Part shown: positions 48,099 to 60,064 of the stretch, in pieces
Numbering within the stretch: the stretch's first letter is position 1
Layout: every line of letters starts with the position of its first letter
NCBI GenBank assembly: GCA_964017045.1
Contig: OZ024802.1
Location: 33,649,802 to 33,713,801 of the forward strand
From: Omphiscola glabra
Taxonomy: Eukaryota; Mollusca; Gastropoda; Lymnaeidae
Direction: 5' to 3'
DNA: 64,000 nt
The notes under the pieces: model-generated
Databases searched by the model: none
Seen by the model: only the letters and a program-made list of their open reading frames with translations
What the model was told of the DNA's origin: nothing
Program-made: the position numbers and the translations under genes

Positions 48099-48284
48099 CA
48101 GTGGCGTAGTGAGGGGGGGGGCAAGGGGGGCATCATGCCCCGGGCGCTACTCACAAAGGGGCGCCAAATGGTATATTTTACTATAATATTGTATTGTTTT
48201 CGAATAGGGGGCGCTAAAAAGGTATTGTGGGGGCACTAAAAAGGTATTGTGCCCCGGGCGCGAGTTAAGCTCGCTACGCCACTG
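48099..48284. mobile_element. hAT MITE, 186 bp
   Basis: Inverted ends CAGTGGCGTAG(T/C)GAG are flanked by perfect 8-bp duplications AGTTGGTA. GCCCCGGGCGC stands near both ends, and two copies of CTAAAAAGGTATTGTG lie inside. No coding capacity. CAGTGGCG ends at 1,638, 11,031, 25,483 and 43,075 may be relatives. Confidence 0.93.
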
Positions 48285-48292
48285 AGTTGGTA
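48285..48292. repeat. Target-site duplication of MITE, right
   Basis: AGTTGGTA. Confidence 0.95.
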
Positions 48293-49366
48293 CATGGGAG
48301 ACCCACTGCTCGGCTCGAAATACTGAGTTTGAGAAGCGCTGCAGTGGTTAATTGGGTGCCGAGATCACACGGTGCGTGACTTAACCAATCGGAGAGAGGG
48401 GCCAAATTTAGGGGATTCCCCTGACGAGAATTTCCCTTCGACAATTTTAGAGGGAGAGAAAATAAAAAACGAACACGAGATGGTGTAATCCCCCCTTGCA
48501 CTTGATCCATCATTCTGTTGTTGGGGGGGTGTGTAGGGAGTGGCTTAGGTCTTCTTAACTTCTTCTTCTTTTTTTTTTAAAAATGTATTTCTTATTTATT
48601 TTTCATCCTTAAAAGTTTGACATTCCAGAGATAGAGGGGGACAAAAAGAGATTGTTTAATATGAACTCTGAGATAAACTAAAAATACAAGGTTTTCACGT
48701 CACACTTTGTTTACAGTTGTGTATGTAAACCGATCCTTTGAAATATTCATATGAATTCTTCAATAAATATTCCGATGTCTTCTTCAAGATTTTTTCGAAA
48801 GCTTTGTTTCATTATTTTAAATATATATGATTTCGTTTTGTTGATCAGCAGGAATGGATGAAAAAGTTGGAGTTACAGTTTCAAATTTCAAATCAATGTG
48901 CTTGTTTACGATTCAATTTCAATAAATAAATAAATCTTTTTTTTTTTTTTTTTCAAAGACCAAAGTAAAATGAGTGTAACAAAATTTGAGTTATATTGGA
49001 AACAGTTTTAAAATCCCTGCCCCAGGGCTTAAGAGAAATGATTATCCTATTTCAATGGGTTGCTGTTTGGGTCATGGTCATCCATAAGTGACGTCACAAA
49101 TCGTCAAAAAAATTAAGGCTGCCCCCCCACCTCCCCTTTTTGTCCGAAATGTCCACCGCTAATGCGTAAAGCCACAGCCCATGTTCCTTTTAAGGTCAAG
49201 TACACGGCGAGGGCCACCTGTACGTGACAATGTCTCGCTAGCCCGTCACCTGAATGGTTTTGTGGTGATATTTGGTGAGTGGGATGGATACGTTATTAAT
49301 CTTTGTCCGAGTGAACTCTCTCGGTCATCGACTGATCCGGAGCTTTCAATAACATTGGATCAATTA
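48293..49366. other. Unique AT-rich spacer
   Basis: No recognisable gene; poly-T runs near 48,568 and 48,938. Confidence 0.5.
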
Positions 49367-49546
49367 GCGAGCCAGATTCGATACGTATAACTAGCGAGCC
49401 AGGGTTGATACAAATAACTAGCGAGCCAGAGTCGATACATATAACTAGCGAGCCAGAGTCGAAACATATAACTAGCGAGCCAGAGTTGATACATATAACT
49501 AGTGAGTCAGAGTTGATACATATAACTAGTGAGTCAGAGTCGATAC
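49367..49546. repeat. Minisatellite, 27-bp unit
   Basis: About 6.5 copies of TAACTAGCGAGCCAGAGTCG followed by ATACATA. Confidence 0.92.
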
Positions 49547-51080
49547 AATTCAAGGAATTTCAGATCGAAAAAAAAGTTTAGACATGCATATTTTATGGAC
49601 ATTATTTCAGAATCAAAATATTGTTTAATATAGAAAATAAAGATTTTTTTTGTTCGGGCTGGGGGGGGGGGGGTGCTGTCCCAGGTCCTTTCCTGTGTCC
49701 TATTCAAGGGTAATATAAAACTCATTGAATAATGTGGTCTCATTAGCACACACCTAGTTACGTCTCTGGTTACATCCCCTCTAATACCCACATATTTCTT
49801 GTTTTTCTGAAGACGTTTTTTTTTTTAAATACAGATGAAAACTGCTTGTAAAAATTAGCCCTGTAGATAATATCATCCCCCCCCCCCCACACCCAAAGCC
49901 CAAATAGAATCAGGAAAGGTCAGAGGTCAGGGATTTGGGGGAAAGAAAACAAAGGTAAGATAAAACAATTTGTTTAAAAAATAACTAGAACAATACACAT
50001 ATTGCCGCCCCCTCCCCCTTTTTCCAACACCCAAAATACACTGCACATAGAGGAACTCAAATCAATCATATTAAAATCAATATACACCTGTTTAACTTTA
50101 AGACTCTTTGAGGAATTCCTGCACCTGAGAAAAGGAAATCTTTATTTCAATGTTCGTGTGTTTGCATGATAACTGTACCGATCGGGAAATGCTAAAATTA
50201 GATCGAGATAAATGGATTATTGGTTCCGATTTATGATTTTTTTTTTTAATGTAAGACAACATTCGTGACAATATCAAGGTATCCCAAAATAGAATTTCTA
50301 AAAATAGATCTGCGCCGGCATTGAAAAGCGATTGACGGTTGACCGACGCCATTGTTATCACCCCAGAACCATGCTAAAAATAACGCCCCGCCTCGTGACG
50401 TCGTGGAATCGGAAAAGCTGTAGGGTATTGGTGGAAATGGAGTTTCAACGCCGAGGGGCGACCGATTTCTATATTAATTCTTATGACCCACGCAGAATGG
50501 AAAATACAATATGGGACAATTCATTGGGAAAAGTCTTTTGTGGATTTCAAAAGGCTTCTAGTATTGACACGTGTGAATTAAATCTATGCACGCTATCGTG
50601 CTCTGATCCCCCCACCCCCAAGAACCCGAATTACTCGTGCGTAGCTAGCCTTTTTTGACAGGAGACGAGAGGGATTTTAATTATTATTTTTTAAATACTC
50701 AAGGGAAAAGCTTGAATAGACATTGTGATTTTTCCACTGTTTACATGTTACCCAACACACAATTACTGAGTGGTGCATACACCGGTGGATCCATGAGATA
50801 GCACTTTACCCCCACCCCCACCCCCCTGCACTCTCATCTGTCATTAATGAAAGGATCGTCTGAGTAAGACAAGGGCTTCCAAGCTTGGGCCCCTCGCACA
50901 CCCAGAGTTGCTAGATGCCATTTCAGAGGTTGCTAAGGGGACGTGATTTAAGCACCGAGGAGTCATTGACTATTAAGTAATGATAGCATTTTTAGAATTT
51001 TTTAGAATTTAAAAGCAAGCAAACATTCCTTTATTAACGTTTTAAGTCACACCAAAATTATATAGATAACAATCATGCGC
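49547..51080. other. Unique spacer
   Basis: Includes G/C tracts (49,660; 49,877) and a CpG-richer patch at about 50,325-50,470 with a GTGACGTCGTGG motif. A frame of about 100 codons there resembles no family. It could hold a distal regulatory element for the gene downstream, but nothing shows this directly. Confidence 0.4.
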
Positions 51081-51748
51081 CAGCAACATAAATATAACCA
51101 TCTCTCCACCAACATAAAGATAACCATCTCTCCACCAAACATAAAGATAACCATCTCTCCTCCAACATAAAGATAACCATCTCTCCACCAAACATAAAGA
51201 TAACCATCTCTCCACCAAACATAAAGATAACCATCTCTCCTCCAACATAAAGATAACCACCTCTCCACCAAACATAAAGATAACCATCTCTCCACCAAAC
51301 ATAAAGATAACCATCTCTCCACCAACATAAAGATAACCATCTCTCCTCCAACATAAAGATAACCATCTCTCCACCAAACATAAAGATAACCACCTCTCCA
51401 CCAAACATAAAGATAACCATCTCTCCACCAAACATAAAGATAACCATCTCTCCACCAACATAAAGATAACCATCTCTCCTCCAACATAAAGATAACCATC
51501 TCTCCACCAACATAAAGATAACCATCTCTCCTCCCACATAAAGATAACCATCTCTCCACCAACATAAAGATAACCATCTCTCCACCAAACATAAAGATAA
51601 CCATCTCTCCACCAACATAAAGATAACCATCTCTCCACCAAACATAAAGATAACCATCTCTCCACCAAAATAAAGATAACCATCTCTCCACCAACATAAA
51701 GATAACCATCTCTACACCAACATAAAGATAACCATCTCTCCACCAATA
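51081..51748. repeat. Minisatellite, 27/28-bp unit
   Basis: About 24 copies of AACATAAAGATAACCATCTC followed by TCCACCA. Two lengths (CCACCAACAT and CCACCAAACAT) and a TCCTCC variant are interspersed. The minus strand has long open frames in all three phases as a result. Confidence 0.95.
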
Positions 51749-52828
51749 TATGGATAGTCATCTTCCCAATAATAAAAGAATAATAATCTCTACCTCCACC
51801 CCAAATGTTTTTGTTACGTAATGTTGAAATGATACCATTATATGCATCTACAACCCTAGCAGGGGATTTGGTTTGCATGAAGTATACTTATACAGTAAAA
51901 TGTATTTAACATAATAATTAATCCCCAAATAGGTGAATAGCATTTTCAGTTTTGTTAATTCCACAGATTAAAAAAGAAACACTGCCCATATGTTACTCTC
52001 AAACTACTTGAAGTGAAGCACATGTTAGAAAATGAGCTGTAACAATTCTAATAATATCATGTGTTGATGCACTGATTTTAGAAATGCTCTTTTAAAAATG
52101 TTTCATTTTTAAATTTATAAATACCGAACTATGTTATTTTTTATTATTTTTTAAAAATATAAATAAAATATTTAAATGAATTTTTTTTCAATATAATATT
52201 GTTTCAAATTTTTTAGCACGGAAATTCGCATTTAATCATTTAAAACTTTCGATTAAGGTCACTTTAGTAAAGAATATTTTAGTTCCTACAAGAATTGGAA
52301 AGTTACGTTTCCGATCCAGATCGGGGTTATTATTTTGCTTGACAGTCTTCAACATTGGTTCAAAAACAATCAATGTGTGGCGTAAACTACTCTCAAAAAG
52401 TGTATATGGAAGATTTTATTATTTTTTTAAAAGTAATGTTATATTTAGGATACGTTAAATTATGTGATTCTATTGGCTAAAGGAATATCCAATGAAAAGT
52501 GTTTATTCATCCCCTCTTTTCTGTGAATCGGGTTCTCAAAACAGCTAAATTTAGAAATGAGGTTATGAGGCCCTTTTTAGGTTACGTGAGTGATTTTTAA
52601 AACATTTTAAACATTAAAATTAATGATGATTAGATTTATTTATTTAACAAAATAATGTCTAAATATATTTAAAATATGCATTTAATTAAAAATAAACAAC
52701 AATATTTATTCCAAACTTGTAGTGTAAAAATTTATTAATATCCCTAACAGAGCCTAATGGTTTTATTTTTTAAATGGATAACTAGAAGTAGGTCAAACAT
52801 CGTAAACAAGTGTTGAACCGACTACTGA
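51749..52828. other. AT-rich region upstream of the SPDEF-like gene
   Basis: No arrays. ATTGG (inverted CCAAT box) occurs at about 52,472. Probably contains proximal regulatory sequence, but no individual site can be proven. Confidence 0.45.
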
Positions 52829-52835
52829 TATAAAA
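52829..52835 (+). promoter_or_regulatory. TATA box of the SPDEF-like gene
   Basis: TATAAAA, followed about 20-35 bases later by the expected initiation region (TTCACCACACCTTA). No ATG occurs between here and the start codon at 53,009, so translation from the first AUG would give the frame that splices in phase with the next exon. Confidence 0.65.
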
Positions 52836-52857
52836 CCCCTGGACCGTTCACCACACC

Positions 52858-53033
52858 TTAATAACTGCTGTGACTTGCCGACAACATAGACTTGAATCAG
52901 TGTAGAATTTGAATTGTTACAAAGTGTTTCAAACCTACGGACTACTTTATTCGAATCGATTTGTGTGGATATTACATTTTCAATAACACGCGAGAGAATA
53001 CATTGGAAATGTCAACCTTAGTTGGAAATATCC
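52858..53033 (+). CDS. SPDEF-like exon 1 (5' UTR plus first 8 codons)
   Basis: The start of the exon is estimated from the TATA box. The first ATG (53,009) has G at -3. It reads MSTLVGNI plus one base, and the exon ends at a good donor (GTAAGA at 53,034). That single base is completed by the two free bases of exon 2, so the reading frame is preserved. An alternative is a non-coding first exon with translation from ATG 53,507, which has a stronger context (ACCATGG). Confidence 0.6.
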
Positions 53034-56000
53034 GTAAGAAATTTATTCAATGAGCATCTTATTTTGACTAAATTAATTTTTTAAACAATTTTACTTTCAA
53101 TTATAATATTAATATTTGTACTTAAAAAAATTGTATTGCAATTTTTGAAATACGTTTTATTACATAAGACATCATCCTATAATTAATAAATTCAACATTT
53201 TTAATGTAATTTAACAATTAAATTAAAAAATATTGGCCAATAAACAAAATCCACTCACACTTGAACTTGTCATAACATTAACATTTTATTATTTGGAGGT
53301 CGCTCTTATATAGATTGGCCCACCTCTTTTGGTTCTTAACATAAATGTGTGAAACCAATAAAACACTCTAAATATATAGGCCTATATATTCATTTTGACG
53401 AGCTCTTAACTCCACACTGATATTATATTTGTCCCCACTTGCAACTGATTAATTATAATTTATCCTCTTTTCCTTAGCTTTCCCATTGATTGAGCAATAC
53501 AGGACCATGGTCAAAGATTTAGAACTTGAAGAGGAATTAAAATGCTTCACACGACAGGTGAGTCTATTCATTGACATCAAATGTCATGTCATGTCATTCT
53601 TTCTCGTGTCATACATTCGTTCATACTATTTGTTTTATATTTTATTTATCTTTATCTTGGTGCTTTATTTCATTTAAAATTTCGTACAAATCAGTTGCAA
53701 TAACATTAACCACGAACCAAGATAGTGAATTTCATTGTAATGACGTCAAACGAATGGATATTCTAAACCCATCTTCCTCATCCCACCCACTTTTTTTTTT
53801 TTTTTGGTTCTTTCAAAGTGGAAAAAAAAATGAAGAAAAATAATCCACTTGTTATTCCTAAAACTATACAACTAAATATAGACTCAAAGGCGTTGCAACT
53901 TTAATTAAAACTACGAAGCTATATTCTTGAAGTAGCTACCGCAAGTTAAACGATGTATGCCCCCACCCCAAACCCACCCCTATTTTATTTTCTGGGCCAA
54001 CCACCACTGCTTTCTTTAATCAAGCTCTAATGTTGGCGTTACTCTTCCTTACCCATCCGCCCTCACCCCCCCCCCCTCGCCCCCGGTCTGGTGACATTTA
54101 TGGGCATGTAGTGTCTAGTGTTCTATGCTCTGTGTTAGAACGTTGCACACTGTCTTACCTTTCCTTAGCTCGCACCAGATCAGGTTTCAGTCGTTTCTTG
54201 TAAAGGAAAAAAAAATATAGTTCGTCGTTATAACTGAGAAAATGAAACTGAAAATAACAGAAGTCAGAAGGTGGTTAAACCTTTAATTGTACAGAATACG
54301 TATGACGTCATGGGTAATCCTGCCTTCTAAAAAGTGGCGGTCCTGTAGAGCACCACCGGTCCACCCGAAGCCTTCAGCACGCCGGTAGATATCAATCAAA
54401 GAAGATTGCAAGAAAATAATTATTTTAAAAATCAATGCGCTTGCTACCGGTCACCTGATGCACGGTGGATAAATTGCGACCGGTCCACCAAAATGAAAAG
54501 TTTGGGAAGCATCGGGAGAACGGACTCGTAGATCCGCAGTGGGTGTTTTTATGATTGTGATTGTTTCCCTTTACGCCATAACCTTAGCTCGCACCAACCA
54601 GAAATGAAAACGAAATAAAAACTATGGGTGCTGGTGGAGGAGGGGCGGGGGCATTTCCCCTTAAGGTATAGGCCGCGTCACTGTAAGATTCACTGGCCAA
54701 ACACCGACTTTCCTCCTTTATCTACAGATCATCTGCTTCAAACGCCCACCCCACGGTTCCCCATTGCCAAACGTACATAGTGGTTAATGAATTCACCCCC
54801 CCCCCCCCAATAGTGGTTAATGAATTCACCCCCAACCTCCAACCTAAGTCACATGCGAAGAGATCAAGATATGAAGTGCATTTTTATGGCTTGTGCTGAA
54901 ATTATTCATTCTGATCAGAAGATAAAAAGTACTGATTTGTAAAAAAAAACAAACAAAAAACAGTGTAGGGTCCTCGATTTATCTGTAATTTATTCACTTT
55001 TTTCAATGGCGTTGTTAGTTGACTACAACAAAAAGAGTCGATGGAGACACTTGTGGAAATAAAATTAATATACAAATTAAATAGTTTATTATTGAGGACA
55101 GAAAAGACAGTAATCCCACCTCCACCATGGAAAATACTTTCCAAAAGTCCCCCACCCCCTTTTTGATGCCTTGAAATAGGAGACATAAAAGGGAGATAAA
55201 AGTTAGGCGTAGCGGAGCGGGACAAACGTCAGCTCAGAGGGTTACGTACCCTGTCAACCTGTTGTTTTCTTACTTGCCAAGGTAAAGGATTCGTATGGGA
55301 GTGTGGGGGGGGGGGGGGGGTGGTTAGTGGACCGTGCGTGACATCAAGATTTCGGATTTAGTTTTTGTATTTGCTCTAACACGACGTGGGCGTGGCGCTA
55401 AATTTTAGACGCTGAGAACAGTGTTAAAATCTGGCGTCCCATAATTGTTAAATTAAAATAAATAAAATAAAACACACAACATTTAAAGATGGTAATATTT
55501 CTTTTTCCCCCCTAACCTCACAGCTCCAACCAAAGGGACGCTACTTCATGGACTACCACGGGGTAGACATCAAAGAGGAGCCCCTTGTTTACGCCAGTCA
55601 GGATAACATGGCGGCCAATCCCATCAGCAGCTATCCAGATGTCGTCACCGAAGAAATGCCCAACTTCCTGAGGCCGTTGCCCCGCACGGCCCCCTCACAA
55701 TCGCCTGCCTATCAAGTCGCCAGCGTACCGGTCTCCAACCAGACGAAAACCAGCACCTACGTCACCGAGCTGGGCGGAAGCGGTTGCACCTTGGTGACTA
55801 GCGGTGACTTCCTGACGGACAGCAGCAGCAGTAGCAACAGCAGCTGCACGCCGCCCTCTGTTGACGACAGCTTGGACTATCTTGACCTTGATCAGCAGAC
55901 GCTGTCACTCTACGACTTCGAGCCGATGGACGCGAAGCAGCAGTGTGTGACCGTTGATACCAGCGAGCGGCTGGAGGAGGCGGTCATGCTAATGCGAGAC

Positions 56001-57849
56001 GTCATCCACAAGGACTGCGCTGAACTCGACATACCATATGGTAAGCATGCGTCACGTGACCTCGACCCTGGTTGCCGTATTTGTCACTTTCGCCTTTTAA
56101 ACTAATTTTGTTATCATTTTTAATGCATTCCAAGATTCAGTGTTGGTAGAACACACACTTTAATCCAAATGTATTTCTCTTCTTCCTCTACAGACCCTTT
56201 AGCGTGGAGTGCTGATCACGTGCGCAAGTGGATCACGTGGGTGTGTCAGAAGAACAAAGCACACGATGTCTCTGTCAATTTGTACCCAATCGACGGGCCA
56301 ACACTATGCAGCCTGGACCCAAATTATTTTTCTCAAAATCTCGGTGATGTCGGTAGAATGATTAGCTCAGAGCTGGAACTGTCAAAAGCAGGTGAGAAGG
56401 AAATTCTGATGACCCAGTTTCACCTTGTTCTACCTCTTCTTCATTCATATCATGACCAAAATGCAATGAAGTATCATTATAGGCCGCCCACAATAATTTT
56501 CCATTCATCTTGGTCCTGTGCTTTCCTTTCCATTTGCGTCCAGGTCAATCCTATACCTTGTGTTTCTGCCTCTAGCTCGCGTCTCCATGTATTCATAGGC
56601 CTTCCTCTTTTTTTACCTTGTGGATTATATGTGTGGTGATGTTATCGTTCATGTCCGTTTGAAAAAAAGTTAAGCCAGAAATTATTAATAATAAATAAAT
56701 AAATACTGGCTTAATAATAAATAAATCATATTTAAAACTACGCCGTAGTCTACGGTAACTGATTTCTGAAATGAAAACAGTGCTTGATCTCTAACCATGC
56801 TTAAGATAAGTCATGACTATTTACACAATGCAGAAATTCTGTAATAAAGTTAAAGACCATATCTCTAAATTTTTGGGATTGAATTTAACTGTGGGTCTTT
56901 GACAAACATTTTTTAATGCATACATTGACAAGTAGCTTAACCAGGTGTGTTGTTTTTTTCTTCCTTCCTCAGCCAACCGTTGTTTCCCCAACCCTCCCAA
57001 AGGAGCTTACATCACAGATGACTATGAGAGACATCAAGAATGGCTAGACTCCACCACCTTAGCACCCTGTCTATCCCCAGCACTTAGCACCAGCAGCAGC
57101 AGTCTGGACAGCAGCACCCCAGGGCCTCACAGTGAGGATGACACAAGCTACAGTAAGTACGATGACAGACCAGATAAAAGTCACAAGCAGTAATCTGCAT
57201 TAAGCTGGGGCCTTCTCCCTGCACATACACGCTACAAAAGTTAAGGAAAAATTCACAATCTATTTTTTACAAGATTTTAATAAGGCTGGGTCTATTGGTG
57301 AGTCAATAGCAAACTGGGTCTATTGCTGAATCAATCACCTACAAACTTTACTGTCCAATCTATTTCATTTGTGGTAGGAGCCTAGAGGCAATCCAACCTT
57401 ATCCAAATACTTGTAGAAAAGTCACATGTAGTTTAATTGAGTTATTCATTTTAAAACAATCCACTAATAAAATATTTTTACATTTTGCAGATTCTCAGTT
57501 TTCCTCAAAAATGTCCAATAACGATGAAAACTTCACTAGAATTTTGGCAAAACACCCGACTGGCCGAGGCCACAAGCAGACCATCCACCTCTGGCAGTTT
57601 CTGAAGGAGTTGCTCTTGTCTAAGGAAAACCACAATGACTGCATCCGTTGGTTGGACAGGAAGGCTGGAATATTCAAAATTGAAGACTCTAAGAAAGTAG
57701 CCCTTCTGTGGGGGACCAGGAAGAATCGACCCGCCATGAACTATGACAAGCTCAGCCGGTCGGTCCGCCAGTACTACAAGAAAGGGATCATCAAGAAGAC
57801 AGAGCAGTCCAAGAGATTGGTCTATCAGTTCTGCGCCGGTTACTTGTGA
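53009..57849 (+). CDS. ETS transcription factor, SPDEF/PDEF-like (SAM-Pointed plus ETS domains)
   Basis: Coding segments 53,009-53,033, 53,478-53,557, 55,524-56,040, 56,194-56,391, 56,973-57,152 and 57,491-57,849 join in phase into 452 residues. Introns are 444, 1,966, 153, 581 and 338 bp, phases 1, 0, 1, 1, 1. Residues 1-184 are acidic/Ser-Thr rich, with an IKEE sumoylation-type motif at K52 and a Ser run at about 134-142. Residues about 185-273 form a SAM/Pointed domain (EAVMLMRDVI, DPLAWSADHVRKWITW). Residues about 364-447 form an ETS domain (HLWQFLKELL, recognition helix NYDKLSRSVRQYYKK, with R423 and R426 in the places that contact the GGA core). The ETS domain is C-terminal, and RSVR plus KKGIIKK match SPDEF better than ETS1, ELF or FLI types. 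Vertebrate SPDEF (about 335 aa) is a nuclear factor that prefers GGAT sites and drives secretory-cell differentiation; the fly relative is Ets98B. A role in secretory epithelium here is inference. The longer N-terminal part is not recognisably conserved. Confidence 0.93.
53478..53557 (+). CDS. SPDEF-like exon 2
   Basis: Acceptor TTTTCCTTAG, donor CAG|GTGAGT. It encodes residues 9-35, including MVKDLELEEELKCFTRQ, an acidic helix-like stretch. ATG 53,507 inside it is a possible alternative start giving 434 residues. Confidence 0.85.
54319..54512. mobile_element. Possible hAT-like fossil in intron 2
   Basis: The complement of the right edge reads ATGCTTCCCAAACTTTTCAT followed by TTTGGTGGACCGG. 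The left edge CTGCCTTCTAAAAAGTGGCG then GTCC is a degraded counterpart, and CACCGGTCCACC lies inside. No target duplication is visible. Confidence 0.4.
55524..56040 (+). CDS. SPDEF-like exon 3
   Basis: Acceptor CCTAACCTCACAG, donor G|GTAAGC. Residues 36-207: a variable activation-type region rich in Ser, Pro and Asp, then the first helix of the Pointed domain (RLEEAVMLMRDVIHKDC). Clearly higher GC than the surrounding introns. Confidence 0.95.
56194..56391 (+). CDS. SPDEF-like exon 4 (Pointed domain core)
   Basis: Acceptor TTCCTCTACAG, donor G|GTGAGA. Residues 208-273: the core of the SAM/Pointed domain, DPLAWSADHVRKWITW to LELSKA. Protein-protein interaction module of ETS factors. Confidence 0.95.
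56973..57152 (+). CDS. SPDEF-like exon 5 (linker)
   Basis: Acceptor TTCCTTCCTCAG, donor ACA|GTAAGT. Residues 274-333: a linker with a Ser run and acidic end, no domain. Human SPDEF has a comparable Ser-rich acidic linker. Confidence 0.92.
57491..57849 (+). CDS. SPDEF-like exon 6 (ETS domain)
   Basis: Acceptor CATTTTGCAG. Residues 334-452 with the complete ETS domain and TGA stop at 57,847. The three ETS tryptophans are present (W368, W387, W407). The protein ends RLVYQFCAGYL. Confidence 0.97.
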
Positions 57850-59510
57850 AGGACATGACGTGTTTAGTAGCAAGAAATTTTTTCTCGTAAGGCAGCAATT
57901 TTATTTTTGCCGCCTTAAAAATTTTGTTGTCAGCATTGCGGCCCCTGGCGGTCTACTTGTAAATCCACGCAGCGACTCTTTTTAACAAAACGAGATCCAG
58001 TGGATTCAGACTTGGTGGGTCTGCACACGCTGATGATGATCCAACCAAACCCAGTTGTGTTCTAATGTGGCTTTTTAAACAAACTAAAGCATCAACCTAC
58101 TTTCAAAACCCAGAGATCAAATTTGTCTTTCTAATTTTTAAGCCTCATGGGGATTTGGGGGAGGGGGGGGGAGGGGGGAAAAAAAGCGCGGGGGGGGGGG
58201 GTGTTTATGACTACTCATTCAAATTGTTTTCGGTCAAATAATACTTATTCAATTTTTGCAAGATAAGAAGTATGTTATAATTAAATGTGAATTTTGTAAA
58301 GAATTTAATTAAAAAGAAGAGATATCTTCTAACTTTGGGGGGGAGGGAGAGGGGCTATTATAGTGGGCATCTTTTGTAAAAACAAGTTTTTAAAATCTCC
58401 AGAGATCAACATGCGCCATAGAAATGCCAACTGAAAATTTTCTGTAATATTTTTTTTCTCTGATTGTTGTACGTATCTGCTGTTACTGTTATGTTTTCAT
58501 TGTCATTTTCATGTGCCCTTCGACCTGACTATTATGTTTTCATCGTCATTCAGATCCAGCGTCCATTAGGGTATGTTTTAAATGTACTAGTACTCAAAGT
58601 TGTCTAGACAAAACTTGTATTTTGATATATATTTAAGAAGGAAATGCATTTATTTTTATATGAATTATATTTTGTAAATATGCGTAATGGAGTGTCACTA
58701 AATGTTTGAGTGGATGAGAAAAAAAAATCTCAAAGTTTGTCGATTATGTTACGTGAAAGTGATACGCCTGATAATGTTGAGTGAATGGCCTGATAATTTT
58801 ATATTACAACCGCTGGTCGGTTTGTTAAAAGTTATAGTGATCAAATATACCATGCCGTGGCTTTAAATAAGACCCGTTTATTTAAGGCCATACAGATTAC
58901 ATGTTGATGAAGAAATTTGTAGCTGAACTTCTCGCAGCCCTTTACACAGCCCTTTACATATTATGCTCCTCACTTAAATGATCATAATTTTAGTTTAAAG
59001 ACTGTTTGAACTTTTACATCCAGCTCTTCAACATGGGAAATCCCTTTACTCTTTATATATATATATATATATCCTCCTTTTTTAATGATGTAGTATTTAA
59101 TTTTTTTTCATTAAAACTATAAAAGATGATTAAGCTAATCTCTAGTTTACTAAGCCCCTCAACAACCAAGTTGAGGCAAAGGTCAAAGGAGTTCAGTGGT
59201 GAGCAGTTCCTGAATTCAATTTACATTTCTAAATATAAAGTAAAAGAAAAGAAAACTGTACACACACACACACAAACAGAAATATCCAACATCACAGAAG
59301 TAAATGTTAAAATAGCTGTTATATTAGATTCTTGTTAAATTTTAAAGTGTTAAATTTCTGCTTTTTCCAGCGATGTTTGAAATCTGCTGCTATATATTGT
59401 GTCCGTTGAAGAATTTTCTCTAACAGTTTTGTTTTTTTTAATCTGTAAATTACAAATGTATTCCATGCTTCCAAGTGCTGGCACTTGACAAATAAAAACT
59501 CCATATCAAT
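57850..59510 (+). other. Probable 3' UTR of the SPDEF-like gene
   Basis: AT-rich sequence free of arrays behind the stop. Several possible poly(A) signals: ATTAAA at 58,280 and 58,308, ATTAAA at 59,110 and the consensus AATAAA at 59,491 followed by TTCATTGTG and a T-run. A GGGGGG-rich patch at about 58,150-58,200 lies inside. Confidence 0.55.
59491..59496 (+). terminator. Candidate poly(A) signal AATAAA
   Basis: First consensus hexamer downstream of the stop codon, followed within about 30 bases by a GU/U-rich stretch. Earlier ATTAAA signals could be used instead. Confidence 0.5.
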
Positions 59511-59741
59511 TCATTGTGCAATAAGAGACAAATGTAGATATTTTTTTATTCCTTACTGAAGTCAAAGTTTAATCAAATCATATAATTGTATTCACAAGAT
59601 GTGCCTAAATCATATTTATATTTTACCAATTCTAATTTGTGCCTAAATTTGATGATTCTATTTAAATAAATTTATATTTTTTTTTTTATAAGCCTCTAGT
59701 CTTTATAAATTGTTTGGATATTAGTTTATGTCAATGTAATG

Positions 59742-59759
59742 CCCCCCCCCCCCCCCCCC
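59742..59759. repeat. Poly-C tract, 18 bases
   Basis: Homopolymer of 18 C between the 3' UTR and the following array. Confidence 0.9.
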
Positions 59760-59819
59760 AAATCTGAGGTCATGCAAGAAATTAATTCCTTGATGAAAAA
59801 AACCTTTAGTGTACATACA

Positions 59820-60018
59820 TGTGGTCTATATATATTCTGTGGTCTATATATATTCTATGGTCTATATATATTCTATGGTCTATATATATTCTATGGTCTA
59901 TATATATTCTATGGTCTATATATATTCTGTGGTCTATATATATTCTATGGTCTATATATATTCTATGGTCTATATATATTCTATGGTCTATATATATTCT
60001 ATGGTCTATATATATTCA
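59820..60018. repeat. Minisatellite, 18-bp unit
   Basis: About 11 copies of TCTATATATATTCTATGG, two with CTGTGG. Open in all three plus-strand frames because the period is divisible by three. Confidence 0.95.
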
Positions 60019-60064
60019 ATTAAAATTCTAGCATTAAGAATAAATAAGCTAGTGTTCATAATAA

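Noticed and set aside
51042..51878. Up to 278-codon minus-strand frames in three phases
   Set aside because: Open in all phases because the 27/28-bp repeat lacks stops; not a protein-coding signature.
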